The notes: generated by a model not told the origin, from the sequence alone. DNA of 64,000 bases from Bacteroidia bacterium 43-41 (GCA_001898165.1 MKTD01000041.1:1-64000), one strand, 5' to 3'; positions 44,075 to 54,183 are shown, counted from the first letter of the stretch. Translations and numbers: made by a program.

Positions 44075-45562
44075 ATGAATGAAAGCAGATTAATTTCTTT
44101 TTTAGCTATCGATTTAGGTGCTTCAAGCGGACGTGCCATTCTTGGTACGATTAGAAACAGCAAATTAGAATTGAAAGAAGTCAATCGTTTTGTAAACCCG
44201 ATCATCGACGTCAATGACAGATTATATTGGGATTTATTTCACCTATACTCCGAAATATTAAAGTCTTTAAAGTACATTCAACATCAGGGTATTGAAATAG
44301 AATCGATTGGAATTGACACCTGGGGAGTAGATTTCGTATCTTTCGGCAAAGACGGGGAACCGCTCCGTATGCCTTACTGCTATCGCGACACACACACCTT
44401 CCCCGCTCCGAAAAAGTTTTTCGACAAGATTTTATCTAAAAAGGAGACCTACTTGAAAACCGGGATTCAGATCATGAATTTCAATTCACTTTTCCAGCTT
44501 TTTACTCAACAAGAAGATAACAACCCTGTTTATCCCATAACGGACAAGTTCCTGTTTATGCCCGACGCTTTATCTTACTTACTGACAAACAAGATGGTAA
44601 CAGAATACACCATAGCATCTACTTCTCAACTCCTGAATCCTTTTACGCGATCTTTTGACGAAGAACTGCTATGTACATTAAATATATCGAAAGAAAATTT
44701 TGCACCGATAGTTTTTCCGGGAACACAAATCGGCACATTATCGGAATCCGCGCAAAAACAAACCAACTTGGGTGCAATTCCGGTTATTGCTGTTGCAGGA
44801 CACGATACGGCATCGGCAGTAATCGCTACTCCGGCCGAAAATGGAAACTTTGCTTATCTGAGTTCCGGCACTTGGTCACTGATGGGAATAGAGTCCAAAG
44901 AACCTGTGGTAAACGAAGAAACTTATTCATTGAATTTCACCAACGAAGGCGGAGCAGACGGCTCCATCCGTTTATTAAAGAACATTTGTGGAATGTGGCT
45001 TATTGAACAGTGCAGAAAAGAGTGGGCAAAGGAAAAAGATATCTCGTATGACGATATCGTTCTTGAGGCCACCCAATCTGAACCGTTCAAATGTTTCATT
45101 AATCCGGATGCACCTTGTTTCACAAGCCCCGAATCGATGATTGATGAAATACAAAACTATTGCAGGCAAACCCGTCAGTTTGTGCCACAGAGTGTAGGAG
45201 AAATTGCCCGGTGCATCTACGAAAGCCTTGCCTTCCGATACAAACAAGTGCTCGAGAACCTAAAAGGATTGGCCGGTTTCCCTATTGAGACCTTACATAT
45301 TATCGGAGGAGGGTCACAAAACAATATGCTCAACAGATTTACTGCAAACGCTATCGGAATAACTGTAATTGCCGGGCCTTCAGAAGCTACCGCTATTGGG
45401 AACATATTGCTTCAGGCAAAAGCATTCGGATTGGTCGCGGATAAAAACGATATGCGGGAAATGGTCAGGAACTCTGTTAATCTGGTGAGGTTCGAACCTC
45501 AGGATACAAACCTGTGGAACAAGCATTATAATAAATATTCAGATGTTTCCAACAAATTATAA
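44075..45562 (+). CDS. rhaB: Rhamnulokinase
   Basis: A 495-aa FGGY-family kinase that phosphorylates L-rhamnulose at C1. The N-terminal nucleotide loop is AIDLGASSGRAILG, IGIDTWGVDFV is the sugar-side signature, the catalytic Asp is in VAGHDTASAVIA, and the ATP-side GGGSQNNMLNRFTANA is near the end. Length matches the family (~490). It starts the rhaB-rhaA-rhaT operon, and rhaA follows after 25 bp. Confidence 0.95.
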   Translation: MNESRLISFLAIDLGASSGRAILGTIRNSKLELKEVNRFVNPIIDVNDRLYWDLFHLYSEILKSLKYIQHQGIEIESIGIDTWGVDFVSFGKDGEPLRMPYCYRDTHTFPAPKKFFDKILSKKETYLKTGIQIMNFNSLFQLFTQQEDNNPVYPITDKFLFMPDALSYLLTNKMVTEYTIASTSQLLNPFTRSFDEELLCTLNISKENFAPIVFPGTQIGTLSESAQKQTNLGAIPVIAVAGHDTASAVIATPAENGNFAYLSSGTWSLMGIESKEPVVNEETYSLNFTNEGGADGSIRLLKNICGMWLIEQCRKEWAKEKDISYDDIVLEATQSEPFKCFINPDAPCFTSPESMIDEIQNYCRQTRQFVPQSVGEIARCIYESLAFRYKQVLENLKGLAGFPIETLHIIGGGSQNNMLNRFTANAIGITVIAGPSEATAIGNILLQAKAFGLVADKNDMREMVRNSVNLVRFEPQDTNLWNKHYNKYSDVSNKL

Positions 45563-45587
45563 ACATAAATAAACAGTTCAGGTAATC

Positions 45588-46856
45588 ATGAAAGAAGAAC
45601 AAATTAAGAAAGAGTATGCAGCTGCAAAAGAACAATACGCTGTACTTGGGGTTGATGTGGAAAAAGCAATCGAAAAGCTAAACAGTGTATCTATTTCCAT
45701 CCATTGCTGGCAGGCCGACGACGTGTCGGGTTTTGAAAATCCCGATGGAGAACTGACCGGCGGAATCCAAACAACAGGGAACTACCCCGGTAAAGCCGGC
45801 TCAATAGATGAATTGAAAAAAGACATCGAGAAAGTGTTGACCCTGATTCCCGGAAAACACCGCTTAAGTTTACACGCGATCTACGGTGATTTCGGGAAAA
45901 AATTTGTGGATAGGGACCAAATTGAACCTAAACATTTTCAGACGTGGATAGATTGGGCAAAGAAGGTAGGTGCGAAACTGGATTTTAATTCCACATTCTT
46001 TTCTCATTCAAAAAGCGGGAACTATTCACTTTCGAGTTTCAATCCGGAGATACGTGATTTCTGGAAAGAACATTTGCGCCGTTGCCGCCGTATAGCAGAA
46101 GAGATGGGCCGTCAACAAGGTGATGCATGCATCCACAATATCTGGATACATGACGGGGAGAAAGACAAAACAGTTTCCCGCATACAACACAGGCAACTGT
46201 TGAAAGAATCGTTAGACGAGGTGATGACCGAAAAAATCAGCACCGATTACCTAAAAGATTGTGTTGAGTGCAAACTTTTTGGTATTGGCAGCGAAAGTTA
46301 TGTTGTGGGTTCTCATGAGTTTTACATGGGATATGCCGTTAAAAACAATATGCTGCTAACGTTGGATGCCGGACATTTCCATCCGACCGAAGGGATTGCA
46401 GATAAAATTTCCTCCATGTTGCTTTTTGTTCCCGAAATCACCTTGCATGTCAGCCGTCCTGAACGTTGGGATAGCGACCATGTGGTCATCCTGAACGATG
46501 CGCTGTTGGAGTTATCGCAAGAGATTGTCCGTTCCGGACAAATGGAAAAAATACATATCGGACTGGATTATTTTGATGCGTCCATTAATCGTATTGGCGC
46601 TTATGTTGTTGGAATCCGGTCAACCCAGAAAGCATTGTTACAAGCGCTTTTAGAACCGACCGAAAAGCTGCGTGATTACGAAAAGCAAGATCATAATTTT
46701 CAGCGGCTGGCTTATCTGGAAGAACTAAAAGCCATGCCCTGGAATGCAGTTTACAACTATTATTGCTTACAACAAGGTGTTCCGGTTGGAAATGAGTATA
46801 TTAAAGAAATTGAAAATTACGAATCGGAAGTAACTTCTAAAAGACAAGCACGATGA
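45588..46856 (+). CDS. rhaA: L-rhamnose isomerase
   Basis: A 422-aa TIM-barrel isomerase converting L-rhamnose to L-rhamnulose. SISIHCWQADDVSGFENPDGELTGGIQTTGNYPG is the family opening. Metal and active-site residues are in LSLHAIYGDFG, LDAGHFHPTEGIADK and SRPERWDSDHVV. Length is typical. Its stop overlaps the rhaT start by 4 bp (ATGA), indicating translational coupling. Confidence 0.96.
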   Translation: MKEEQIKKEYAAAKEQYAVLGVDVEKAIEKLNSVSISIHCWQADDVSGFENPDGELTGGIQTTGNYPGKAGSIDELKKDIEKVLTLIPGKHRLSLHAIYGDFGKKFVDRDQIEPKHFQTWIDWAKKVGAKLDFNSTFFSHSKSGNYSLSSFNPEIRDFWKEHLRRCRRIAEEMGRQQGDACIHNIWIHDGEKDKTVSRIQHRQLLKESLDEVMTEKISTDYLKDCVECKLFGIGSESYVVGSHEFYMGYAVKNNMLLTLDAGHFHPTEGIADKISSMLLFVPEITLHVSRPERWDSDHVVILNDALLELSQEIVRSGQMEKIHIGLDYFDASINRIGAYVVGIRSTQKALLQALLEPTEKLRDYEKQDHNFQRLAYLEELKAMPWNAVYNYYCLQQGVPVGNEYIKEIENYESEVTSKRQAR

Positions 46857-47881
46857 ACACCTTTATTGGTTTGATTATTATCGCAATAGGGAGCATGGGG
46901 CAATCGAGCTCTTATGTTCCCATCAATAAAGTTAAAGATTGGTCGTGGGAAAATTTCTGGCTTGTACAGGGAGTTTTTGCCTGGCTCGTTTTTCCGGTTC
47001 TAGGTGCATTTTTGGCCAACTCCCTTCCGGAATTGATACAGGTTTATTCGGCTAATTCCGGTGCGGCGTTGCAATCAATCGGGTATGGCGTGCTGTGGGG
47101 AATTGGCGGATTAACATTCGGTCTCAGTATGCGATACTTAGGTATCGCCCTTGGTCAATCCGTTGCTTTGGGAACGTGCGCTGCCTTTGGAACCCTTATC
47201 CCTGCTGTTCTTGCAGGGGACGACCTTCTCTCCCCGAAAGGATTGGTCCTGTTACTGGCTGTTGTTGTAACCTTGGTGGGGATTGCATTGGTGGGATACG
47301 CAGGAAGCTTGCGTTCTAAAAACATGTCGGAAGAGGAGCGCAAGAAAGCCATAAAGGACTTTGCTTTAAAAAAAGGGTTGCTTATTGCCTTGTTTGCCGG
47401 AGTCATGAGCGCTTGTTTCAGTTTAGGGTTAAGTGCCGGAACACCTATAAAAGAAGCCGCAATTGCAGCAGGCGCGAGGGAGATTTTCGCCCAAAATCCC
47501 GTAACACTTTTAGTCACTATTGGCGGTTTTTTCACCAATCTGGCCTATTGTCTCTACATGAATGCAAAAAATAAGACCGGTGGTGAAATTGGAAAAACAT
47601 CTAAATCCGTGCTTATTAATAATCTTCTTTTCTGTGCCTTGGCGGGGTTACTGTGGTATTCTCAGTTCTTCGGCTTGGGGATGGGAAAAAGCTTTTTCGA
47701 ACCGGACAGTGTGATGATGGCCTTCTCCTGGAGTATCCTGATGTCTTTAAACGTTGTTTTCAGCAATGTGTGGGGAGTTATTCTGAAAGAATGGAAGGGG
47801 GCCGGTAAAAAAGCAGTTACCTTTCTTGCTGTCGGCATGGCTATATTGATATTTTCTTTAACCATTCCAAATCTATTTTAG
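46853..47881 (+). CDS. rhaT: L-rhamnose/proton symporter
   Basis: A 342-aa inner-membrane transporter of the RhaT (DMT superfamily) type with about ten transmembrane segments. SSYVPINKVKDWSWENFWLVQGVFAW near the N-terminus is a strong RhaT signature, as is SMRYLGIALGQSVALG. It imports L-rhamnose with a proton. It follows rhaA with a 4-bp overlap. Confidence 0.95.
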   Translation: MNTFIGLIIIAIGSMGQSSSYVPINKVKDWSWENFWLVQGVFAWLVFPVLGAFLANSLPELIQVYSANSGAALQSIGYGVLWGIGGLTFGLSMRYLGIALGQSVALGTCAAFGTLIPAVLAGDDLLSPKGLVLLLAVVVTLVGIALVGYAGSLRSKNMSEEERKKAIKDFALKKGLLIALFAGVMSACFSLGLSAGTPIKEAAIAAGAREIFAQNPVTLLVTIGGFFTNLAYCLYMNAKNKTGGEIGKTSKSVLINNLLFCALAGLLWYSQFFGLGMGKSFFEPDSVMMAFSWSILMSLNVVFSNVWGVILKEWKGAGKKAVTFLAVGMAILIFSLTIPNLF

Positions 47882-47946
47882 AAACTGTTCATTCTTTCAT
47901 GTTTTCAAAAAGCACCATGCAGGATCAATTGATAACTTAGTGTTAA

Positions 47947-47980
47947 ATTGACAGCATTGTGCTTTATTTTTTTATATTTG
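47947..47980 (+). promoter_or_regulatory. Promoter for the AraC-type regulator, ATTG-N22-TATATTTG
   Basis: TATATTTG (47973-47980) is a perfect -7 box. ATTG (47947-47950) is a partial -33 box with slightly long spacing. The box lies inside the longer frame that starts at 47959, supporting the ATG at 48019. Confidence 0.5.
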
Positions 47981-48018
47981 TCCGTGAAATTAGAATTACA
48001 TACCAAAAAACAGAAAAA

Positions 48019-48927
48019 ATGAGATTCAACGATTTAGGAATAGATTTTAAATACCTGTTAGTAAACGAGAAAGACAAAGAATTTGGATTAACGGTAAATA
48101 CTGTTGGCTTCCAACCTATTGCGCCAAACACGTTGTATCCTTCCACCGACCATCCCAAGAGCTATTATTTTAACCCCCAAAAAGGAAGAATTTTATCCGA
48201 ATATCAATTTGTCTATATCTGTAAAGGGAAAGGAGTCTTTTCATCTGCTACAACAAAAAAGACACCCGTTAAAAAAGGGCAGGTTATCATTCTTTTTCCC
48301 GGGCAATGGCATTCGTACCAACCCTTAAGGGATACCGGATGGAACGAATACTATATCGGTTTTGAAGGAAGCATTATTGATTCTGTTATCGAAAAGAGCT
48401 TTATCTCGGAACAAAATCAAATTTTGGATGTCGGCACGAGTGACGAACTGGTCAATCTGTTTTTAACGGCTATCAAGGTAGCGAAAGAAGATAAAAAATC
48501 GGCACAACAATATCTTGCCGGAATAGTTTTTCACATTTTGGGAATGATTTTGTCGCTTTCACAAAACAAAAGTTACGATGGACGTGAGTCAACACAAGTA
48601 ATTGAGCGAGCCAAGATCATTATGAGAGAAAATATCCATAAAGATATTGATGTGAAAGAAATTGCATCAAAGCTTGGAACAAGCTATTCCTGGTTTAGAA
48701 AGTTTTTTAAAGAATATACGGGCTATCCGCCCGCACAATATTTTCAGGAATTGAAACTCAGGAAAGCAAAAGAGCTACTGACGGAGACTAATTTACCCAT
48801 CAAAGAAATTGCTTATGAGCTGAATTTCAGTTCTATTGAATATTTTCTATCGTTTTTCAAACAACGGGTTAAAATAACTCCTTCAGAATATCGCAGAATA
48901 AACGGCCATGATAAACCGTTGTTATAA
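48019..48927 (+). CDS. AraC-family transcriptional regulator, probable rhamnose activator
   Basis: 302 aa from the ATG at 48019. A cupin-like sensing domain fills the first ~165 residues (FVYICKGKGVFSSA, VIILFPGQWHSYQP). The double HTH is C-terminal: DVKEIASKLGTSYSWFRKFFKEYTGYPPAQYFQ and LPIKEIAYELNFSSIEYFLSFFKQRVKITPSEYRR. It lies 137 bp behind rhaT with its own promoter. It is a functional counterpart of RhaS/RhaR or B. thetaiotaomicron RhaR by position, not by proven orthology. Possible targets are the two divergent promoters at 43.8-44.0 kb. Confidence 0.88.
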   Translation: MRFNDLGIDFKYLLVNEKDKEFGLTVNTVGFQPIAPNTLYPSTDHPKSYYFNPQKGRILSEYQFVYICKGKGVFSSATTKKTPVKKGQVIILFPGQWHSYQPLRDTGWNEYYIGFEGSIIDSVIEKSFISEQNQILDVGTSDELVNLFLTAIKVAKEDKKSAQQYLAGIVFHILGMILSLSQNKSYDGRESTQVIERAKIIMRENIHKDIDVKEIASKLGTSYSWFRKFFKEYTGYPPAQYFQELKLRKAKELLTETNLPIKEIAYELNFSSIEYFLSFFKQRVKITPSEYRRINGHDKPLL

Positions 48928-48928
48928 A

Positions 48929-50200
48929 TCAGTCAATCATCTCAAACCCGGTATAAGGCACTAATGCTGTTGGTATTTTTATTCCCCCGGGCGTTTGATT
49001 GTTTTCCAGAAGTGCGGCAACAATGCGCGGCAAAGCCAAAGCGCTTCCGTTGAGTGTATGACAAAGCTGCGTTTTGCGATCTTCACTGCGATAACGGCAT
49101 TTTAACCGGTTTGCCTGATAACTCTCAAAATTAGATACCGAGCTCACCTCCAACCATCTCTGCTGCGCAGCGGAAAAGACTTCAAAGTCGAACGTGAGCG
49201 CTGAGGTGAAGCCCATGTCGCCCCCACACAAACGTAAAATACGCCAGGGAAGCTCTAATTTCTCCACCAACGTTTGCACATAACGCACCATCTCTTCCAA
49301 TCGCTGATAGGAATTTTCCGGCTTATCGATGCAGACAATTTCCACTTTATCAAACTGATGCAAACGGTTCAACCCACGTACATCTTTCCCGTAGGAACCG
49401 GCCTCGCGGCGGAAGCAAGCGGAATAGGCGGTATTTTTCACCGGCAGGTCTTTTTCATCCAGAATTACATCGCGGTAGAGGTTAGTAACCGGCACCTCCG
49501 CCGTCGGTATAAGGTATAAGTCGTCCAACCCCACATGATACATTTGTCCTTCTTTATCGGGTAATTGTCCCGTTCCAAAGCCGGACGCCGCGTTTACGAC
49601 ATAAGGCGGCTGGATCTCAACAAATCCGGCTTCACGAGCATTATCGAGAAAGAAATTAATGAGCGCGCGCTGCAAACGGCATCCCTTTGCTTTATAAACA
49701 GGAAATCCGGCACCGGTAATTTTTACTCCTAATTCAAAATCTATCAAGTCGTACTTCTTCGCCAGTTCCCAATGCGGAAGAGCATCAGAAGGGAGTTGTG
49801 GCATGTTTCCTCCCGAGCGCTCTATAAGATTGTCTTCGGCTGATTTGCCTTCGGGAACCGAATCGTGCGGTAAATTGGGGATCGTAACCAACAAATCCTG
49901 AATAGCAGCTTCAGCGTCTCTCAACCCGGCTTCGTTAGTTTTGGCAAGCTCCTTCAATTCCGTAACTTGTTGTCTGGCAGTTTCTGCTTCAGCTTTTCTA
50001 CCTTCTTTCATCAGCCCGCCTATCGACCTCGACAAGGCGTTGACCTCCGACAATTGACTATCTAAAAGAGTTTGAGCGCTACGGCGCTTTTCGTCTAATG
50101 CCACTATTTGATTAATTATCTCTTCGGCATCAAATCTTTTTTTGGCAAGTTTGCGAATAACTTCTTCGCTATTTTCATTAATTACTTTGAGTGTAAGCAT
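48929..50200 (-). CDS. serS: Seryl-tRNA synthetase
   Basis: A 423-aa class IIa synthetase. The N-terminal ~100 residues form the tRNA-binding coiled coil (SAQTLLDSQLSEVNALSRSIGG and following). Motif 2 contains SACFRREAGSYGKDVRGL and motif 3 GSALALPRIVAALLENNQTPGG. Start ATG at 50200 and length are standard. It is convergent with the AraC gene; the stops are 1 bp apart. Confidence 0.97.
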   Translation of the reverse strand: MLTLKVINENSEEVIRKLAKKRFDAEEIINQIVALDEKRRSAQTLLDSQLSEVNALSRSIGGLMKEGRKAEAETARQQVTELKELAKTNEAGLRDAEAAIQDLLVTIPNLPHDSVPEGKSAEDNLIERSGGNMPQLPSDALPHWELAKKYDLIDFELGVKITGAGFPVYKAKGCRLQRALINFFLDNAREAGFVEIQPPYVVNAASGFGTGQLPDKEGQMYHVGLDDLYLIPTAEVPVTNLYRDVILDEKDLPVKNTAYSACFRREAGSYGKDVRGLNRLHQFDKVEIVCIDKPENSYQRLEEMVRYVQTLVEKLELPWRILRLCGGDMGFTSALTFDFEVFSAAQQRWLEVSSVSNFESYQANRLKCRYRSEDRKTQLCHTLNGSALALPRIVAALLENNQTPGGIKIPTALVPYTGFEMID

Positions 50201-50305
50201 AAAAAAACAGTTTCAACTATTTTTGATTGAGGATGTGCAAAGGTAACAAAAATTCCCGCGCCGAAACAGTTGTAACACGAAATATATTTATCGGTGAATT
50301 GGCAA

Positions 50306-50446
50306 TCAGAATAATTGGAAATGAACGAAATCTTTCATTTGACGGTCTCTTTTCTTTTTTTTCTGGTAGTTTCGCATCACAATAAACGAAACTGCGGAAA
50401 AGGCAGCCACCACCAAAATATCTTTAAACAGACTATTTTTCATCAT
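50306..50446 (-). CDS. 46-residue single-pass membrane protein
   Basis: The frame starts MMKNSLFKDILVVAAFSAVS, continues with FIVMRNYQKKKKRDRQMK and ends DFVHFQLF before TGA. It has one hydrophobic segment (about 10-24) followed by a strongly basic stretch (RNYQKKKKRDR), the layout of a small inner-membrane protein with a cytoplasmic tail. It lies in the 345-bp gap between serS and tilS on the same strand as both. No family is recognised and translation is not proven. The rest of the gap is AT-rich spacer. Confidence 0.55.
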   Translation of the reverse strand: MMKNSLFKDILVVAAFSAVSFIVMRNYQKKKKRDRQMKDFVHFQLF

Positions 50447-50545
50447 TGTATTTTTTAGTTATAACAGTTTTATTTGCTTTTGTGTTTTTAGAAAATCAAT
50501 TTTTCCGGTATGAAGTTACATAAAAATATCTTTTCGTCAAAAAAT

Positions 50546-51871
50546 TCACCCCATTTCACCACTTTTTAACTCAATTTGCAAGACACTTTTAGTCTTTGAT
50601 GTAATCCTGAACCGATTATCCGGCCGATGCCCTACCACCCAGACCACATCTTCACCCGACAGCAAAATCCATGTTTCTTCCTTCTCTATCAGATTAAATT
50701 TTTGGTTGGTAAAAAAATCGCTCAACTTCTTTTTACCTTTCATTCCGAAAGGAACAAACCAATCACCCGTTTGCCATCTTCGCAACTTGAGTGGAAACCG
50801 CAGTTTAGCGGCATCGGCATACAACATATTATTATTTTTACAGATGGATTTCGGAACATCCGTTAATTTAATGTCTAAACCAATCGGATTCGAAATTTCT
50901 TGCGAAACCGCATCAATAAAATAGGATTGATTATCAGATTCTGATTTTTCTGTTTTATCGATAAGAAAACAGGTACGATCTTTTATCAATCGGTATGTAG
51001 GAGAATAGAACACTTTTCCCGGTAAAGCATTCAGTCCGTTTTTCACATCATCGATAACGGAAGGATGAAATCCCAAAGGCGATAGAATCTCGAACAAGAT
51101 CGACGACGGGGAAACGGTTTGCTTCAATTTCTCAATATCAATTTTATTGTTTTGCAAAACAGCTTCTATATCCGCATCAACCGCTTTTTTATATACTTTC
51201 CCTGCTTCGGCCAGGTTTTCAGAGGTACGAAAAATAGATTCACTTACCGACGGGTTGAGCTTTTGCAGCATAGGCAAAACGTTCAACCGGATATAATTTC
51301 GGGCATAAATATCTTCATAATTGGTGTGATCTGTCCTATAAGGAATTTCGCGTTCCATCAGGTAATTTTCTATTTCGCTCCGGGTAACGCAAAGCATCGG
51401 GCGGACAATTTTTTTGTTTTTAGGAGAAATTCCGCTCAATCCGCCGATTCCCGTACCGCGAATTAAATTCAGTAGCACCGTTTCTACCGAATCGTCTTTG
51501 TGATGGGCCACGGCAATAGCATCGGCATTAAATTGTATCCGCATCATTTCAAACCACGCGTAACGCAGTTCACGCGCTGCCATCTCAATGGAAATCTTTT
51601 TATCGGCGGCATATTGTCTGGTATCGAAATCGATGGAAGTGAACTCAATATCGCTTTCCTCACACCACTTTTTCACAAATCCGGCATCATCCTCCGATTC
51701 TTTTCCCCGAAGATGAAAATTACAATGTGCCGCAATACACCGGTAACCCAGCAAAGTCAGTATATCAAGTAAAGCCATGGAATCCGCACCACCGCTAAGC
51801 CCCAATACCAACGTAGCATCGTTTTCCAGCAAACGTTTTTCGGCAATATATGTTTTTATCTTTTGAAGCAT
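50546..51871 (-). CDS. tilS: tRNA(Ile)-lysidine synthase
   Basis: A 441-aa ATP-dependent enzyme that converts C34 to lysidine in tRNA-Ile(CAU). The PP-loop LGLSGGADSMAL is near residue 22, AHHKDDSVETVLLNLIRGTGIGGL is the substrate-side signature, and a C-terminal TilS domain (LRRWQTGDWFVPFGMKGKKKLSDFF) is present. The ATG at 51871 is used; one more upstream codon would be TTG. Essential housekeeping gene. Confidence 0.95.
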   Translation of the reverse strand: MLQKIKTYIAEKRLLENDATLVLGLSGGADSMALLDILTLLGYRCIAAHCNFHLRGKESEDDAGFVKKWCEESDIEFTSIDFDTRQYAADKKISIEMAARELRYAWFEMMRIQFNADAIAVAHHKDDSVETVLLNLIRGTGIGGLSGISPKNKKIVRPMLCVTRSEIENYLMEREIPYRTDHTNYEDIYARNYIRLNVLPMLQKLNPSVSESIFRTSENLAEAGKVYKKAVDADIEAVLQNNKIDIEKLKQTVSPSSILFEILSPLGFHPSVIDDVKNGLNALPGKVFYSPTYRLIKDRTCFLIDKTEKSESDNQSYFIDAVSQEISNPIGLDIKLTDVPKSICKNNNMLYADAAKLRFPLKLRRWQTGDWFVPFGMKGKKKLSDFFTNQKFNLIEKEETWILLSGEDVVWVVGHRPDNRFRITSKTKSVLQIELKSGEMG

Positions 51872-52024
51872 CAAGCTAATACTCCCGTTTCATCCCTTTC
51901 TAAAACTGTCATTTGTTTGTTTTTTTACGATTTTTTCTTTCATTGCAAATATACGATATGTTTTTCAAAATCGGGTGGAAAAGAATTCTTTCTTCAAAAT
52001 CAAGGTAAATAGCCGGGAAAAATG

Positions 52025-52032
52025 TATTTTTG
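52025..52032 (+). promoter_or_regulatory. Bacteroidetes -7 box TATTTTTG for pheS
   Basis: Perfect TAnnTTTG 27 bp before the pheS ATG at 52060; no clear -33 box. I see no attenuator or tRNA-like leader in the short 5' region. Confidence 0.5.
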
Positions 52033-52059
52033 TATAAAATTAAAGACAATAAAGATTGT

Positions 52060-53079
52060 ATGTTAGATAAAATTCACTCCCTTCTTTCCGAAATAGATCG
52101 GGTCACGGCATCAAACGCCGATGAACTGGAAGCATTACGCATCAAATACTTAAGCAAAAAAGGCATTATCTCTGTGTTGATGGACGATTTTAGAAACGTT
52201 GCCCCCGAGCAGAAACGCGAAGTCGGCATGAAACTGAACGAACTGAAACAGAAAGCCCAGGAAAAAATGCAATCGCTGAAGGATCAGTTTGAAAGCAACA
52301 AAGGAAAAGATGCGGAGATTGACTTAACCCGAACCGCTTATCCGGTTTCTCTCGGGACACGCCATCCGATTTCGATTGTGAAAGAAGAAATTTGTGATAT
52401 TTTTAAACGCTTAGGGTTTTCCATCGCCGAGGGGCCGGAAGTAGAGGACGATTGGCATGTTTTTTCATCGCTCAACTTTGCCGAAGACCATCCAGCACGT
52501 GATATGCAGGACACTTTTTTTATACAAAGTAATCCGGATATTGTTTTACGTACGCACACTTCGTCTGTTCAGACCCGCGTAATGGAAAAAACACAACCCC
52601 CTATTCGCATTATTTGTCCGGGACGGGTGTATAGGAACGAAGCTATCTCGTACAGGGCACACTGTTTCTTCCATCAGGTGGAAGCGTTGTATGTTGACAA
52701 AGATGTATCGTTTGCCGATTTAAAACAAGCGTTGCTCTTCTTTGCCAAAGAGATGTTCGGAGCCGATACAAAAATCCGGCTTCGTCCGTCGTACTTCCCG
52801 TTTACCGAGCCCAGCGCCGAAATGGATATTTCCTGCAACTTGTGTGGTGGTGAAGGTTGCCCGTTTTGCAAATACACGGGTTGGGTGGAAATTTTGGGAT
52901 GCGGCATGGTTGACCCCAACGTACTGGATAATTGCGGAATAGACAGTAAGATATACACTGGATACGCACTCGGAATGGGAATTGAGCGCATTACAAACCT
53001 GAAATACCAGGTGAAGGACTTGCGGATGTTTTCAGAAAACGACGTACGTTTTCTGGAACAATTTCAGGCAGCACATTAG
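52060..53079 (+). CDS. pheS: Phenylalanyl-tRNA synthetase alpha subunit
   Basis: 339 aa from the ATG at 52060 (MLDKIHSLLSEIDRV). The N-terminal coiled coil (~1-90) binds tRNA-Phe. Motif 2 has GRVYRNEAISYRAHCFFHQVEAL and motif 3 GMGIERITNLKYQVKDLR. The Cys-rich CNLCGGEGCPFCKYTGW insertion is normal in PheS. pheT is not adjacent and not in this window, as often in Bacteroidetes. Confidence 0.97.
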   Translation: MLDKIHSLLSEIDRVTASNADELEALRIKYLSKKGIISVLMDDFRNVAPEQKREVGMKLNELKQKAQEKMQSLKDQFESNKGKDAEIDLTRTAYPVSLGTRHPISIVKEEICDIFKRLGFSIAEGPEVEDDWHVFSSLNFAEDHPARDMQDTFFIQSNPDIVLRTHTSSVQTRVMEKTQPPIRIICPGRVYRNEAISYRAHCFFHQVEALYVDKDVSFADLKQALLFFAKEMFGADTKIRLRPSYFPFTEPSAEMDISCNLCGGEGCPFCKYTGWVEILGCGMVDPNVLDNCGIDSKIYTGYALGMGIERITNLKYQVKDLRMFSENDVRFLEQFQAAH

Positions 53080-53100
53080 ACATCCCCAAAAACAATTGCT

Positions 53101-54183
53101 ATGATAAAAATAAAACATCTTTTATTTTCCGTTTTAATTGTCTCACTCTCGGCAGTTTGCGTGCAGGCGCAACAAACTGTGAGAATGAACGCCATTAAAG
53201 CCAACGATTACGGAGTGATCTATTCGTTGCCGAAAACATCGTTGGTAATAACCCTGAAAGTTAAGAAAACCGTTTACAACCGCGGTGAGTTTTATCAGTT
53301 CGCACAACGATACCTGAGCATTGACCCCATTACCGAAAGCAGGACCGAATTCACGCTGGAAGATGTGATGGTATCCAACCGCGGAATCGTGGACAAGGAT
53401 AACTCGTTCATGGTAATATTCAAACCTAACTCAGTTGCACCCTACGTTCATCTCACGCAGGACGGACTGATTTCCACCATAAACGCTAATCCCGAGTCGG
53501 AAAAAGAGTCCTCTTTCGACCTTCCGGCACCTTCTCCCGCTCCGCTTAACCCGCGAAGATTTTTGTCGGAAGAGACACTGATGGCCGGTTCAACAGCCAA
53601 ACAGGCAGAATTGGTTTCGAAACAGATTTTCGATCTGCGCCGTAGCCGTAACGATATTCTGATCGGAGAGGCCGATAATATGCCGCCCGATGGCGAAGCA
53701 TACAAAGTGGTGATGGAGCAAATAACCAATCAGGAAAAAGTACTGACCGAAATGTTCTCGGGAAGTACACAAACCGAATATTTTACCAAAGAGATCGTAG
53801 TTGTTCCTACGGAAAAAGATATTGATAGAATAGTTATCGGCAGATTTTCCGAAAAACTCGGACCTGTGGATGCCGATAATCTTGCCGGAGCACCCATTTA
53901 CCTGACTCTGAAAAGCAAAACGCCAAAAGTAGAAAACGCACTTTCCGACAAGGAGAGGGAACGCCTCGAGAAAAAGCTCTCCGAAGGAGTAGTTTATAAC
54001 GTTCCGGGCAAAGCGCAACTTACACTGGAGTTTAAGAACCAAACGCTGAAAAACCAGGAAATGGATATCGTTCAGTTTGGTTCGAAGGATGTACTTACCA
54101 AAAAGATGTTCGACAACATGAAGCAACCCGTCAAGGTGATTTTCTACCCCAACCTGGGTGCCATAAAGCAAATTATTCAGTAA
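53101..54183 (+). CDS. DUF4831 family secreted protein
   Basis: A 360-aa protein with a signal peptide (MIKIKHLLFSVLIVSLSAVCVQA). The mature part begins QQTVRMNAIKANDYGVIYSLPKT, which is typical of DUF4831, and shows the SIDPITESRTEFTLEDV and FDLRRSRNDILIGEADNMPPDG segments. These proteins are conserved in Bacteroidales; function unknown, probably periplasmic or outer-membrane linked. It follows pheS by 21 bp and may be co-transcribed with it. Confidence 0.85.
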   Translation: MIKIKHLLFSVLIVSLSAVCVQAQQTVRMNAIKANDYGVIYSLPKTSLVITLKVKKTVYNRGEFYQFAQRYLSIDPITESRTEFTLEDVMVSNRGIVDKDNSFMVIFKPNSVAPYVHLTQDGLISTINANPESEKESSFDLPAPSPAPLNPRRFLSEETLMAGSTAKQAELVSKQIFDLRRSRNDILIGEADNMPPDGEAYKVVMEQITNQEKVLTEMFSGSTQTEYFTKEIVVVPTEKDIDRIVIGRFSEKLGPVDADNLAGAPIYLTLKSKTPKVENALSDKERERLEKKLSEGVVYNVPGKAQLTLEFKNQTLKNQEMDIVQFGSKDVLTKKMFDNMKQPVKVIFYPNLGAIKQIIQ

